Below are positions 27,048 to 35,127 of a DNA stretch of 64,000 nucleotides, one piece after another. The stretch is from assembly GCA_014381825.1 (NCBI GenBank), contig JACNKX010000143.1:82360-146359 (forward strand), written 5' to 3'. Every line of letters starts with the position of its first letter. The stretch's first letter is position 1. Position numbers and translations under genes: made by a program. The notes below the pieces were generated by a model. The model saw nothing but the letters and a program-made list of their open reading frames with translations. It did not search any database and was not told where the DNA came from. This stretch comes from Planctomycetota bacterium (GTDB taxonomy: Bacteria > Planctomycetota > Planctomycetia > Pirellulales > Pirellulaceae).

Positions 27048-28169
27048 ATGCCGCGATTGGCTCGAGGGGAGTATCTGGTTCCTAGCGAAGTGCAAGTCGT
27101 TCATGCCGTGCAACGCTGTGTGAGACGAGCGTTTCTCTGCGGCAATGATGTTGTTACAGGGAAATCGTTTGAGCATCGGAGGCAGTGGATTCGTGATCGG
27201 ATGGAGTTTCTCGCCTCGGTGTTTGCCATCGATTGTCTGACCTATACCGTGTTGTCGAATCATCTGCATGTGGTGCTACGCAGTCGGCCGGATGTCGTGG
27301 CGACTTGGAGCGATGACGAGGCGGCTCGGCGTTGGCTGAAGCTGTTTCCACAACGGCGATTGGCGGACGGATCACCTGACGAAGCGACCGACGAAGAGGT
27401 CAACATGGTGACGGGTAATGCCGAACGACTGGCTGAAGTCCGGCGGCGGTTGTCGGATGTCAGTTGGTGGATGCGATGCACGGCGGAGAACATTGCTCGG
27501 CGAGCCAACAAGGAAGACCAATGCACGGGCCGGTTTTGGGAAGGCCGTTATAAGGCTCAGTTGTTGTTGGACGAAGCGTCGTTGTTGGCTTGTGCGGCGT
27601 ATGTCGATTTGAATCCAGTGCGAGCCGCGTTGGCCAAGTCGCTGGAAGATTCCGAATACACGGGAGCCAAGGATCGCATCGATGACTTGAAAGAACGCAG
27701 CGAAGATGCGGTTGTCGTGCTGGCTGGCAAGTCGAACGAGCGAGGCAAACGAACGCGTGCGACTCATGCTTGGGAGCGGAGCCGGTGTCGTCGCAAGAGT
27801 GGTTGGATGAGTCCGCTGGAGATCAACGAGCGATCGGACGCGACCGGTGCCGATGCCAGTCCATGCGGTCGGCGCGCAAGCTTGAAGGGATTCCTGTCGA
27901 TGTCGTTATCGAAGTATCTGGAGTTATTGGATTGGACGGGCCGTCAGCTTCGTTCCGGCAAGCGAGGCACGATCCCGTCGGAGTTGGCTCCTATCTTAGA
28001 GCGGCTGGGCTTAGATGCAGTCAGTTGGTGCGACTTGGTGCAAAAGTTCGGCAAGTTGTTCAAGCGAGCGGCAGGCACGGCGGCGAGTCTTTCATCGGAA
28101 GCCGCCCGGCGCGGGCAAAACTACTTACATGCGCCGGGGCTGAAGTTGCTCAGCCCTACATCAGGCTGA
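27048..28169 (+). CDS. IS200-like/RAYT-type transposase (Y1 superfamily)
   Basis: 373 residues from the ATG at 27048, with AGGAG about 11 bases upstream. The HUH-type motif is in VLSNHLHVVLRSRPD (His-hydrophobic-His in the NHLHVVL core). Typical downstream blocks are MRCTAENIARRANKEDQC, TGRFWEGRYKAQLLLDEASL and ACAAYVDLNPVRAALA. The length exceeds minimal IS200 TnpA (about 150) and fits the larger REP-associated tyrosine transposases, which act on single-stranded REP hairpins. A C-terminal extension (about 240-373) is unassigned. A tandem array lies just upstream and a REP-like copy overlaps the last codons, the expected RAYT-REP arrangement. It appears intact. Confidence 0.85.
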   Translation: MPRLARGEYLVPSEVQVVHAVQRCVRRAFLCGNDVVTGKSFEHRRQWIRDRMEFLASVFAIDCLTYTVLSNHLHVVLRSRPDVVATWSDDEAARRWLKLFPQRRLADGSPDEATDEEVNMVTGNAERLAEVRRRLSDVSWWMRCTAENIARRANKEDQCTGRFWEGRYKAQLLLDEASLLACAAYVDLNPVRAALAKSLEDSEYTGAKDRIDDLKERSEDAVVVLAGKSNERGKRTRATHAWERSRCRRKSGWMSPLEINERSDATGADASPCGRRASLKGFLSMSLSKYLELLDWTGRQLRSGKRGTIPSELAPILERLGLDAVSWCDLVQKFGKLFKRAAGTAASLSSEAARRGQNYLHAPGLKLLSPTSG

Positions 28170-28186
28170 ACGCGACGAGCCATCGC
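28134..28186. repeat. REP-like element, copy B, spanning two convergent stop codons
   Basis: 53 bases matching copy A at 23888-23940 with three differences. The hairpin core is GCTCAGCC-CTACATCA-GGCTGAAC. The TGA at 28167-28169 ends the plus-strand transposase gene, and the TCA at 28161-28163 is the stop of the minus-strand permease. The hairpin thus lies over both gene ends and could also act in RNA 3'-end formation. Confidence 0.85.
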
Positions 28187-29774
28187 GTTCGTCTGCTTGC
28201 TGAAGCCAACAGTGCCAAACGAGTAACACTGCGGCGGTTAGCAGATATCCGCCACCGTATTGCAAGGGCGTTTCAATTGATGCCGCATCAAGATTCCATG
28301 GCAGAAACATTGGGCTGCCAGGCAATGGCGAGTGGATGACGCCGAAGAAGCTGCAAATCGCTGCGATTCCAAAGTAGACAGCACCGACGTTCAATCGCCG
28401 ATCGATAATTGCAGCGAGTCCCGAAGCCCACAACAAGCTCGTCACAATGAACCCGCTCGCCAGAACTCGAACCGTTTGTAGTTCAAGTTGCAACGATTCG
28501 CTTAGCGACGCGATCGCAACACCTTGCGCAGCCAACTCTCCGAAGATCTTATCGATGAAGATCAATGCCAATGCGGCGAGTGCCGGAACGCAGGCCAAGG
28601 CGACGGCTGTGTAGTGTTTCTTCGCGGTGGCTTGGAAACTCTGAGCGGTGATCTCCAATCCGACGAACACAAGAATCGGAAACACCGTGGCCTTCGGAAT
28701 GATCGCATAAAGATATCCGAAGTAACCAAGCAGTCCCGCTCCGCCGACGAACAGAGCGGTCGCCAACGTGTAAGCGGCTCGACCGCCCATCGCCTTGTAA
28801 GCAGGATGCCCGATGTAAGGTGTTGTTTGAATCACGCCGCCACAGAGACTTGCCACGATCGTCGCTAATGCTTCGACGCCGATGACTTTCCGAGTATCAA
28901 AGTCATCGCCAGCCGCGGCGGCACTCTCGGTGCAATCGATCCCGCCGACGACTGTTCCGAGAGCGAAGGGAATTACGACGGGCAGGTACTGTAACGAATC
29001 CGGTAACACCGCGATCCACTCGAAGCGGAAGACGCCTAGCCATTCATAAGGCAAGAGCCCTTGGCGAGCCTCTGCGAACTGTCCCCAATCGTGATGGATC
29101 ACATCCAAGCCGACCATCAGGTAGTAGACGGCGCCGGCCACGAGCGTCGCGGCCAAGGCTCCAGGGATTCTGCCCGGCACGCGAATCTTTGCGACGAGCG
29201 TGGTCAGCACAATGGCGAGCGCCACGAATCCAACTACCGGATAGTGCATGATCTCGAGCAATGGCAGGAAGCTAATTAAGACGAGCGCGACGGCGGTTAG
29301 CGAACCAAGCAGCCCCGCGCGAGGGACGACACGTCTGACCCAGTTCGCTCCTAGAGCACAGGCAGTTTTGAACAACCCGCTCACGAAGATGGCGCAAATT
29401 CCAACATGCCATGTGTAAATCGCGGCATTCTCGACGGACATGTTTTCCTTCGCGTGAAGGAATGCAGGTCCCAAAACAAAGAAGACCATGCCGAATGTGC
29501 TGGGCGTATCGAGACCTAACGGCATAGCGGTAACATCGTTACGCCCTGTTCGACGTGCCAGCGAGAAGGCCATCCAGAAGAACAGGAGATCCCCCACCAG
29601 AACCCCAACCGCCGTCCCCGGAACCATGTAACGAAGGGCGAAGTTTGTAGGAAGTCCAAACACTACCGACAGCAAGCCGACTGCCAAAAGGAGGTCGGCG
29701 ATGTTATCTAACATCAACCCAAAGAACGCGTTAACGTCGCCCGGCGCAGCCCATTGGTAACGCGATTTGGACAC
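28161..29774 (-). CDS. NCS2-type xanthine/uracil permease-like transporter
   Basis: About 537 residues from a GTG at 29774 with GGAA 6 bases upstream; a TTG at 29846 would add 24 basic residues. There is no ATG in the right place. At least twelve hydrophobic segments are visible. YQWAAPGDVNAFFGLMLDNI opens the first helix. The segments GIDCTESAAAAGDDFDTRKV and CGGVIQTTPYIGHPAYKAMG resemble the substrate-binding regions of nucleobase permeases, where QTTPYIGHPAYK replaces the usual NxGxxxxT-like motif. The substrate may be a nucleobase, but the divergence means another anion or purine-like solute is possible. Its last codons lie in a REP-like element, so the natural C-terminus may have been altered. 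Confidence 0.75.
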   Translation of the reverse strand: MSKSRYQWAAPGDVNAFFGLMLDNIADLLLAVGLLSVVFGLPTNFALRYMVPGTAVGVLVGDLLFFWMAFSLARRTGRNDVTAMPLGLDTPSTFGMVFFVLGPAFLHAKENMSVENAAIYTWHVGICAIFVSGLFKTACALGANWVRRVVPRAGLLGSLTAVALVLISFLPLLEIMHYPVVGFVALAIVLTTLVAKIRVPGRIPGALAATLVAGAVYYLMVGLDVIHHDWGQFAEARQGLLPYEWLGVFRFEWIAVLPDSLQYLPVVIPFALGTVVGGIDCTESAAAAGDDFDTRKVIGVEALATIVASLCGGVIQTTPYIGHPAYKAMGGRAAYTLATALFVGGAGLLGYFGYLYAIIPKATVFPILVFVGLEITAQSFQATAKKHYTAVALACVPALAALALIFIDKIFGELAAQGVAIASLSESLQLELQTVRVLASGFIVTSLLWASGLAAIIDRRLNVGAVYFGIAAICSFFGVIHSPLPGSPMFLPWNLDAASIETPLQYGGGYLLTAAVLLVWHCWLQQADERDGSSRSA

Positions 29775-29992
29775 TTGGTTTCCGGTGGCACGGGTTTTGC
29801 GACGTATGCGAATCGTGAGTGTAAGTCGGCGGTTTGGTACTGTCAATTCGCACCATTAGACGTGATTCCCCAGCTGATTCGCGAATTCTGGTGCCGGTTG
29901 CTATGATGGCGGTTTGGACGAGAATCGTCATTTGCCATTCGGCTGACTCGTTCCTTCTTGAACTCTCGTCAACTTGATTGCGTACAGACAAA

Positions 29993-30631
29993 ATGGCCAC
30001 CACGATCGAAAACTTCCAACAGGCCAGCTTCCAGCAAGAGCAGGAAGCTCAGATGACGGACGAGCAATTGCTCCTCCAATATCGTGCCACCGGTGATCGC
30101 TCCCTTTTTTCGGCGCTCGTACATCGGTATGAACGCGAGCTTTACAACTATCTATGCCGTTATCTTGGCAAACCCGAGATGGCGGAAGATGTGTTTCAAG
30201 CCACGTGCATGCTGCTGCATCAAAAGTGTCACCAATTCGAGGAAGGTCGCCGATTTCGACCGTGGTTGTATGCCGTGGCTACGAATGCTGCGATTGATGC
30301 TCAACGTCGTGATAAGCGACATCGGGCGGTTAGTCTTGACCGTGCGGGAGCAGGCAGCGACGATTCGGCCAAGTTGGTTGATATCTTGGTGAGTGAAGAT
30401 CCCGATCCGCTGTCGCAGGCGAGTCGCCTGGAGAGTGGCGAATGGGTCCAGCAAGCCCTCGACCAACTGTCCGACCAGATGCGAAACGTTGTCCATCTCG
30501 TGTACTATCAAGGATTGAAGTACCGCGAGGCAGCGGACGCGTTGGATATTCCGGTCGGCACGGTCAAGAGTCGTTTGAACGCAGCGATTCGGAAGCTGAA
30601 CGAGTACTGGAACATGACTCACGCGGAATAG
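29993..30631 (+). CDS. ECF-type RNA polymerase sigma factor
   Basis: 212 residues from the ATG at 29993 (a TTG at 29978 is less likely). Sigma region 2 is visible in LFSALVHRYERELYNYLCRY, then AEDVFQATCMLLHQKCHQF and RPWLYAVATNAAIDAQRRDK. Region 4 is visible in LDQLSDQMRNVVHLVYYQGL followed by KYREAADALDIPVGTVKSRL. It lies 5 bases upstream of a membrane anti-sigma-like gene, so the two form a sensing pair. The promoter set it reads is unknown. Confidence 0.93.
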   Translation: MATTIENFQQASFQQEQEAQMTDEQLLLQYRATGDRSLFSALVHRYERELYNYLCRYLGKPEMAEDVFQATCMLLHQKCHQFEEGRRFRPWLYAVATNAAIDAQRRDKRHRAVSLDRAGAGSDDSAKLVDILVSEDPDPLSQASRLESGEWVQQALDQLSDQMRNVVHLVYYQGLKYREAADALDIPVGTVKSRLNAAIRKLNEYWNMTHAE

Positions 30632-30636
30632 CTTAC

Positions 30637-31632
30637 GTGAACGATCGAATTCGAGAGCAATTGCTGGGCTACTTGCTGGAAGCTCTGGACGACTCCGAAC
30701 GAATCGAAGTCGAACAGCAACTGGCAGCTAATCCTGCGTTACATGACGAGCTGGAATCGCTCGCGCTGACGTTGGAACCGCTCGCCGAAACCTACGAAGA
30801 ATTCGAGCCGCCGGCTGGCTTGGCCGAGCGAACTTGTTCGCTGATCACGGAGCGGACGACGGTTGCTCCCGCTGGCAAGTATTTACACCCGGCAATGCCA
30901 GCCGAAGTCCGCGGCCGCAACCGTTTGTCGATTGCCGACGTCGTTGTCATGGCTGGAATCTGTTTGGCTGGCGCGATGCTCTTCTTCCCAGCGATCTCTC
31001 AAAGTCGCTACGCCGCACGGTTGCAGGCATGTCAAAACAATCTTCGTCAGCTGGGATTCGCTTTGGTGGATTTCAGCGAGAAGGCGGGGCACGGTCACTT
31101 CCCGGAAGTTCCAGTCGAAGGTAATCGTGCTGTTGCCGGAATCTACGCTCCCGTGTTGCTTGACGCTGGTTATCTGACTGACGAAAGCAGTATCATCTGT
31201 CCGAGTTCTGCTTTGGCGCAACGGAAAGACGTTTGGGAAGTGCCATCTCTCGACGAAATTGATCAAGCGTCAGGCCGGACGCTCGTCTTGATCCAGCGAT
31301 CGATAGGCGGCAGCTATGGGTATAACCTTGGAGTTGTTATCGATGGTCGCCACCGAGCCCCACGAAACCTTGGGCGAGCAAGTTTTGCTTTAATGGCCGA
31401 CGCCCCGAGCCTTCAGCTGGTGGGGCACAGCCGCTCCAATCATGGCGGCAGCGGTGACAATATCCTCTACGAAGACGGGCACATCCGCTATGTCGTCGAG
31501 TCCAGTGCCGAGGGCGACGATCCCTTCGTGAATCGTTTGGGTTGGTTGGAAGCTGGCATCGACATCAACGATGCGGTCGTCGCTTCAAGCCCGACTCCTC
31601 CGTTCGTGACGAATGTCTCGTACGTGAAGTAG
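30637..31632 (+). CDS. membrane anti-sigma factor with DUF1559-like (pseudopilin) ectodomain
   Basis: The GTG at 30637 begins 5 bases after the sigma factor stop, giving 331 residues. Residues 1-60 (NDRIREQLLGYLLEALDDSE...) look like the N-terminal helices of planctomycete anti-sigma factors, without a clear zinc motif. A membrane helix lies at about 104-124 (DVVVMAGICLAGAMLFFPAI). It runs directly into SQSRYAARLQACQNNLRQLG, the start of a DUF1559 pseudopilin-like fold. Near the C-terminus NHGGSGDNILYEDGHIRYV matches the H-x9/10-DG motif of these proteins. I infer sequestration of the sigma factor and signal reception outside by the pilin-like domain. Confidence 0.8.
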   Translation: MNDRIREQLLGYLLEALDDSERIEVEQQLAANPALHDELESLALTLEPLAETYEEFEPPAGLAERTCSLITERTTVAPAGKYLHPAMPAEVRGRNRLSIADVVVMAGICLAGAMLFFPAISQSRYAARLQACQNNLRQLGFALVDFSEKAGHGHFPEVPVEGNRAVAGIYAPVLLDAGYLTDESSIICPSSALAQRKDVWEVPSLDEIDQASGRTLVLIQRSIGGSYGYNLGVVIDGRHRAPRNLGRASFALMADAPSLQLVGHSRSNHGGSGDNILYEDGHIRYVVESSAEGDDPFVNRLGWLEAGIDINDAVVASSPTPPFVTNVSYVK

Positions 31633-31729
31633 TGCATCTGGTGCAGCGAGCAGTTCCTCGCACTTCCCCGCGGTAGACCCAGAAGTCGACCAGCGCGCCA
31701 TCGATTAGTTCTTCGCCGCGCAGTTTTTT

Positions 31730-31745
31730 AATGAGCATGCTCATT
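31730..31745. promoter_or_regulatory. TetR operator site 1
   Basis: AATGAGCATGCTCATT is a perfect 16-base palindrome just upstream of the -35 element. It shares the 14-base core ATGAGCATGCTCAT with site 2, and the centres are 51 bases apart, close to five helical turns. Confidence 0.75.
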
Positions 31746-31752
31746 TTATCTC

Positions 31753-31781
31753 TTGCCAACTGGCAGACGGCCCGATATTAT
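31753..31781 (+). promoter_or_regulatory. sigma-70-type promoter of the tetR operon
   Basis: TTGCCA (31753-31758) and TATTAT (31776-31781) are separated by exactly 17 bases, close to the consensus for the housekeeping sigma factor. Operator 2 begins at the end of the -10 and would cover the transcription start near 31788. The regulator's own ATG is at 31818. Confidence 0.65.
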
Positions 31782-31796
31782 ATGAGCATGCTCATA
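31781..31796. promoter_or_regulatory. TetR operator site 2
   Basis: TATGAGCATGCTCATA is a perfect 16-base palindrome with the same 14-base core as site 1. It overlaps the -10 edge and the predicted start of transcription, a position where bound repressor would block the polymerase. Confidence 0.8.
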
Positions 31797-31817
31797 ATAC
31801 GAGACCAAAGGTAACCG

Positions 31818-32423
31818 ATGCCTCGCATTACTGAAGAAGCCAAACAAGCGACGCGCAAACGAATTCTCGATACCGCCTTGAGTTTGTTCAAAAGCAAAGG
31901 ATTCGAGCAGGCGACAACGCGTGATATTGCGAATGAAGCGGGAATTGCGGCGGGAACGCTTTTCAACTATTTCCCCGCCAAGGAAGACATCGTTATGGCA
32001 TTAGTTACTGTGGCGTTAGCACGAGCGGCCGAAGAATTCGCCAAACAAAAACGCGAGGGAGCGTCGCTGGAGGAAGATTTGTTCCTGAACGTTTCCACCG
32101 GCTTAAGGCGGCTCAAGCCGTATCGCCGCTACGTCGGTCCTGTCTTGGAAACGACCTTGTCGCCGATGGTTGCTTCCGCATCGAACGAACAAGCGCAGGC
32201 AATCCGAGTCGCGCACCTCGAAAGAGTTCAAGAAGCGATCTCGAGTCATGGGCAAAGCCTGGCGACGTGGACAATCGCAATGCAGCTTTATTGGACGCTG
32301 TACACGGGCGTGTTGGCGTTCTGGGTGAACGACTCGTCGCCGAAGCAAGAAGACACCTTAGCCATGTTGGACCAATCGATTTCGATGTTCGTGAGCTGGC
32401 TTAAGGAACGAGGGAACGGATGA
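31818..32423 (+). CDS. TetR/AcrR family transcriptional regulator
   Basis: 201 residues, with AAAGG 6 bases before the ATG. The N-terminal helix-turn-helix is typical: KRILDTALSLFKSKGFEQAT, TRDIANEAGIAAGTLFNYFP, then AKEDIVMAL. The C-terminal ligand-binding half is helical and has no specific family signature, so the inducer is unknown. Two identical palindromes flank its promoter, which points to autorepression. The three genes downstream on the same strand (two UbiB-like kinases and a sulfotransferase) are likely its regulon, and the inducer is likely their substrate or a hydrophobic stress compound. Confidence 0.92.
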   Translation: MPRITEEAKQATRKRILDTALSLFKSKGFEQATTRDIANEAGIAAGTLFNYFPAKEDIVMALVTVALARAAEEFAKQKREGASLEEDLFLNVSTGLRRLKPYRRYVGPVLETTLSPMVASASNEQAQAIRVAHLERVQEAISSHGQSLATWTIAMQLYWTLYTGVLAFWVNDSSPKQEDTLAMLDQSISMFVSWLKERGNG

Positions 32424-32482
32424 AGCGACAGCGATCTTTGCGAAGCCGTGCCAACTATTCCTGTTTGTGAGGAGGTAGAACG

Positions 32483-33895
32483 ATGTCACTGAGCGTGGCG
32501 GAAATCCTTGAGGCCCTTCCGCGAGCCGACGATCCCGACGAACGCGGCTTGTCCGCAGAAGCGACTCGCGCGTTGTTCGAAAAACTTTCGAAGCGACCGA
32601 TGCCGACCGGCTCGTTGCATCGCCTGTGGAACCTCGGCGACGTACACGCTCGCGTGGGCATCGCCTACCTCTTCTATTGGATTCGCAGTTGGTTTAAGTC
32701 GACGGATGCGCGACAACAGGACCTCGTCGAGACGAATCTGCGCGCCGCGCTGAAGCTACTGGAGATGATGGGCTATCTGCGCGGAGCCGTGATGAAGATG
32801 GGGCAAACGTTGGCCAATCTCAAGGACATCGCGCCGGACGAATTCACTGATGTACTGGAGAAGCTGCACTTCGAGGCACCCGCAATGCACTATTCGCTGA
32901 TCCGCGAACAACTTTGCAGCGAACTTGGCGGTGACCCGGAAGAGCTATTCGATGAATTTGAAACCGAGGCCTTTGCGGCGGCCTCGCTGGGACAAGTGCA
33001 TCGTGCGCGACTGAAGACCGGAGAGCGAGTCGCGATCAAAGTCCAGTATCCTGGGATCGGTCGCACGATCCGGGCTGATTTGAGAAATCTCACGCCGCTG
33101 CTGCTACCAGCGAGGTTGACCAAGGACTGGGAGAACGTCAAGGCACAAGTGGACGAAGTGCGCCGCTCATTGGAGCGCGAAACTGACTACGAAGACGAAG
33201 CTCGTCTGTTGGAGAAGGCCCGCGACTTGTTTACCGAAGACGACAACATCCTCGTGCCTCGTGTCTATCGGGAGTTTTCGACCGCTCGAGTATTGACGAT
33301 GCAGTTCGTGGGCGGCGTCCACATCCACGACTTCTTATCGCTGAACCCATCGCAAGAAGCCCGCAACCAAGCCGCCGAACTCATGATGCGAGCCTGGTAT
33401 CGGTTGCTGTACAAAGGCCGGATGGAGTACATCGATTGGCATCCTGGAAACTTTCTGTTCCAGGACGGCAAGCTTGGGTTGATCGACATGGGCGGCGTTT
33501 GGTGCTTGAACGATGCGGCGTTTGACACAATGCTCCGAGCCGACCATGCGATGCAAACCGGTGACCGCAATGACATTTCTGACTTCGTGCGCCATTGGTG
33601 CGAGATCGGCGACGATCCATCGGATCAGGAGCGGCTATTGAAATCGGTCGAGTACTGTGAACACGTCTGGAAAGCGCGGATCCAGCCGGGCGTCATGGAC
33701 TTTGGCGATGCAGAGGATCTGCGCAAGACCATCGACCTGCTGGCGGAGCTTACGAAGAAGCGTTACACACGCGGCCGTTCCGCCAGTCCCTTGGTCACAC
33801 GGTGGGAGTTGGCCTACCGGACAATGCTTTACCGGCTGGGCGCGAAGATCGACGTCCATCCGATTCGCGATGAAGAAGTGAAGGTCACCTGCTGA
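32483..33895 (+). CDS. ABC1/UbiB/AarF family atypical kinase, variant catalytic loop
   Basis: 470 residues, with AGGAGG 7 bases before the ATG. The family-specific KxGQ motif is present (MKMGQ, K105-Q108), as are the Ala-rich loop (FAAASLGQVHRARL) and the nucleotide-binding lysine (VAIKVQYPG). The usual catalytic DPHPGN reads DWHPGN (D318) and the metal-binding DFG reads DMG (D335). Both aspartates remain, so activity is possible. UbiB proteins are ATPases or kinases that assist isoprenoid-lipid (quinone) synthesis or movement. This is not the usual ubiquinone-operon context. The partner genes suggest a lipid that is also sulfated; that is inference. Confidence 0.88.
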   Translation: MSLSVAEILEALPRADDPDERGLSAEATRALFEKLSKRPMPTGSLHRLWNLGDVHARVGIAYLFYWIRSWFKSTDARQQDLVETNLRAALKLLEMMGYLRGAVMKMGQTLANLKDIAPDEFTDVLEKLHFEAPAMHYSLIREQLCSELGGDPEELFDEFETEAFAAASLGQVHRARLKTGERVAIKVQYPGIGRTIRADLRNLTPLLLPARLTKDWENVKAQVDEVRRSLERETDYEDEARLLEKARDLFTEDDNILVPRVYREFSTARVLTMQFVGGVHIHDFLSLNPSQEARNQAAELMMRAWYRLLYKGRMEYIDWHPGNFLFQDGKLGLIDMGGVWCLNDAAFDTMLRADHAMQTGDRNDISDFVRHWCEIGDDPSDQERLLKSVEYCEHVWKARIQPGVMDFGDAEDLRKTIDLLAELTKKRYTRGRSASPLVTRWELAYRTMLYRLGAKIDVHPIRDEEVKVTC

Positions 33896-33922
33896 AGAGG
33901 CCGCGAACAGGAGTTAAATCGA

Positions 33923-35029
33923 GTGGCTTGGAGACACACATTCATCGAACGTTTTGGCCCAGGCGGGCTCAGCGGGGTCGTGTTCGGCGATTGGTGGAAC
34001 ATGCTTCGCCAGAATCGGTTCGCCATCGACATGAAGTATTGGCCGCGAGCTGCCGTCATTACGTTCAGCAGTGTCCTCAACTCATGCTGGCGACGAGTGG
34101 AGAACCTTCTTTACGCTCGCAAGATCAAGCAAACCTCTGTCCCGCCACCGTTGTTTGTACTTGGGATTTGGCGAAGCGGAACGACGCACTTACACAACCT
34201 GTTGTCGAAGGATGACCGCTTTGCGTATCCCACGACCTACGAGGTTATTTTTCCGCATACGTTCCTGTGTACGGAGTCTTGGAATGCGAGCGCCATGCAG
34301 TCGTTTACTCCTCCGACCCGTCCGATGGACAACGTTAAGTACGGGATAGGCGAACCCCAGGAAGACGAATTCGCTCTCGTTCCATCCGGACTCTCCTTCA
34401 TGCTGGGGCTGCTGGCCTTTCCTCGCACGGGTGCCAAGTATCGTCGCTTCCTGTCGCTGCGAGATGCGACGCCCGGCGAAGTCGATGCCTGGAAGTCCAC
34501 CCTTCTGTGGTTTCTTCGAAAGCTAACACTCAAGCATGGACGACCGTTGATCCTGAAGTCGCCGGGACACACAAGTCGGATCAAGGTGTTGTTGGAACTC
34601 TTCCCGGATGCGAAGTTCGTTCACATTCACAGAGATCCTTATACCGTCTTTCAATCGACAGAGCACACTTGGACAAAGGTGATGTCGTGGTGGGCTCTGC
34701 AGGAGCCTGAACTGGATATTGACTTAGTCATACGTGACTACATCGAGGTCTTTGACGCTTTCTTTGAGCAGCGTCATTTGATTCCCGGAGAGAATTTCTG
34801 TGAGGTTGCGTTCGATGCGCTTGAGCGCGATCCAATGGGACAGATGAGGCAAATCTACGACAAACTGAATCTGCCTGACTTCGACCACGTTGAACCGACG
34901 TTGCGAGACTATGTGCAATCCATCGACGGGTACTCGAGGAACAGCTTTCCGGAGTTATCCGACGATATGCGAAACCGGCTAGCCCGTGAATGGAGCTGTT
35001 GCATTGAGGAATGGGGCTATGCGAAATGA
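33923..35029 (+). CDS. sulfotransferase family protein
   Basis: 368 residues from a GTG at 33923 with GGAG about 9 bases upstream. The PAPS 5'-phosphosulfate loop is clear: LGIWRSGTTHLHNLL, with the loop at residues 81-88. The 3'-phosphate binding motif is FVHIHRDPYTVFQST. The sequence LILKSPGHTSRIKVLLELFP is typical of bacterial lipid and small-molecule sulfotransferases. There is no signal peptide, so it acts in the cytoplasm or at the inner face of the membrane. It lies between two UbiB-like kinase genes and under a TetR promoter, so its acceptor may be a lipid or quinone-like hydroxyl; this is inference. Sulfomenaquinone synthesis in mycobacteria is a known precedent for such chemistry. 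Confidence 0.9.
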   Translation: MAWRHTFIERFGPGGLSGVVFGDWWNMLRQNRFAIDMKYWPRAAVITFSSVLNSCWRRVENLLYARKIKQTSVPPPLFVLGIWRSGTTHLHNLLSKDDRFAYPTTYEVIFPHTFLCTESWNASAMQSFTPPTRPMDNVKYGIGEPQEDEFALVPSGLSFMLGLLAFPRTGAKYRRFLSLRDATPGEVDAWKSTLLWFLRKLTLKHGRPLILKSPGHTSRIKVLLELFPDAKFVHIHRDPYTVFQSTEHTWTKVMSWWALQEPELDIDLVIRDYIEVFDAFFEQRHLIPGENFCEVAFDALERDPMGQMRQIYDKLNLPDFDHVEPTLRDYVQSIDGYSRNSFPELSDDMRNRLAREWSCCIEEWGYAK

Positions 35030-35127
35030 GAAACGCGAAACTGTTTGCGGCTTTCTCATGTATTACTTACTTCGCCGCTTGACAGATCAGGAACTGTGGA
35101 AAGAAATCTACTAGCGAGACACATGAC

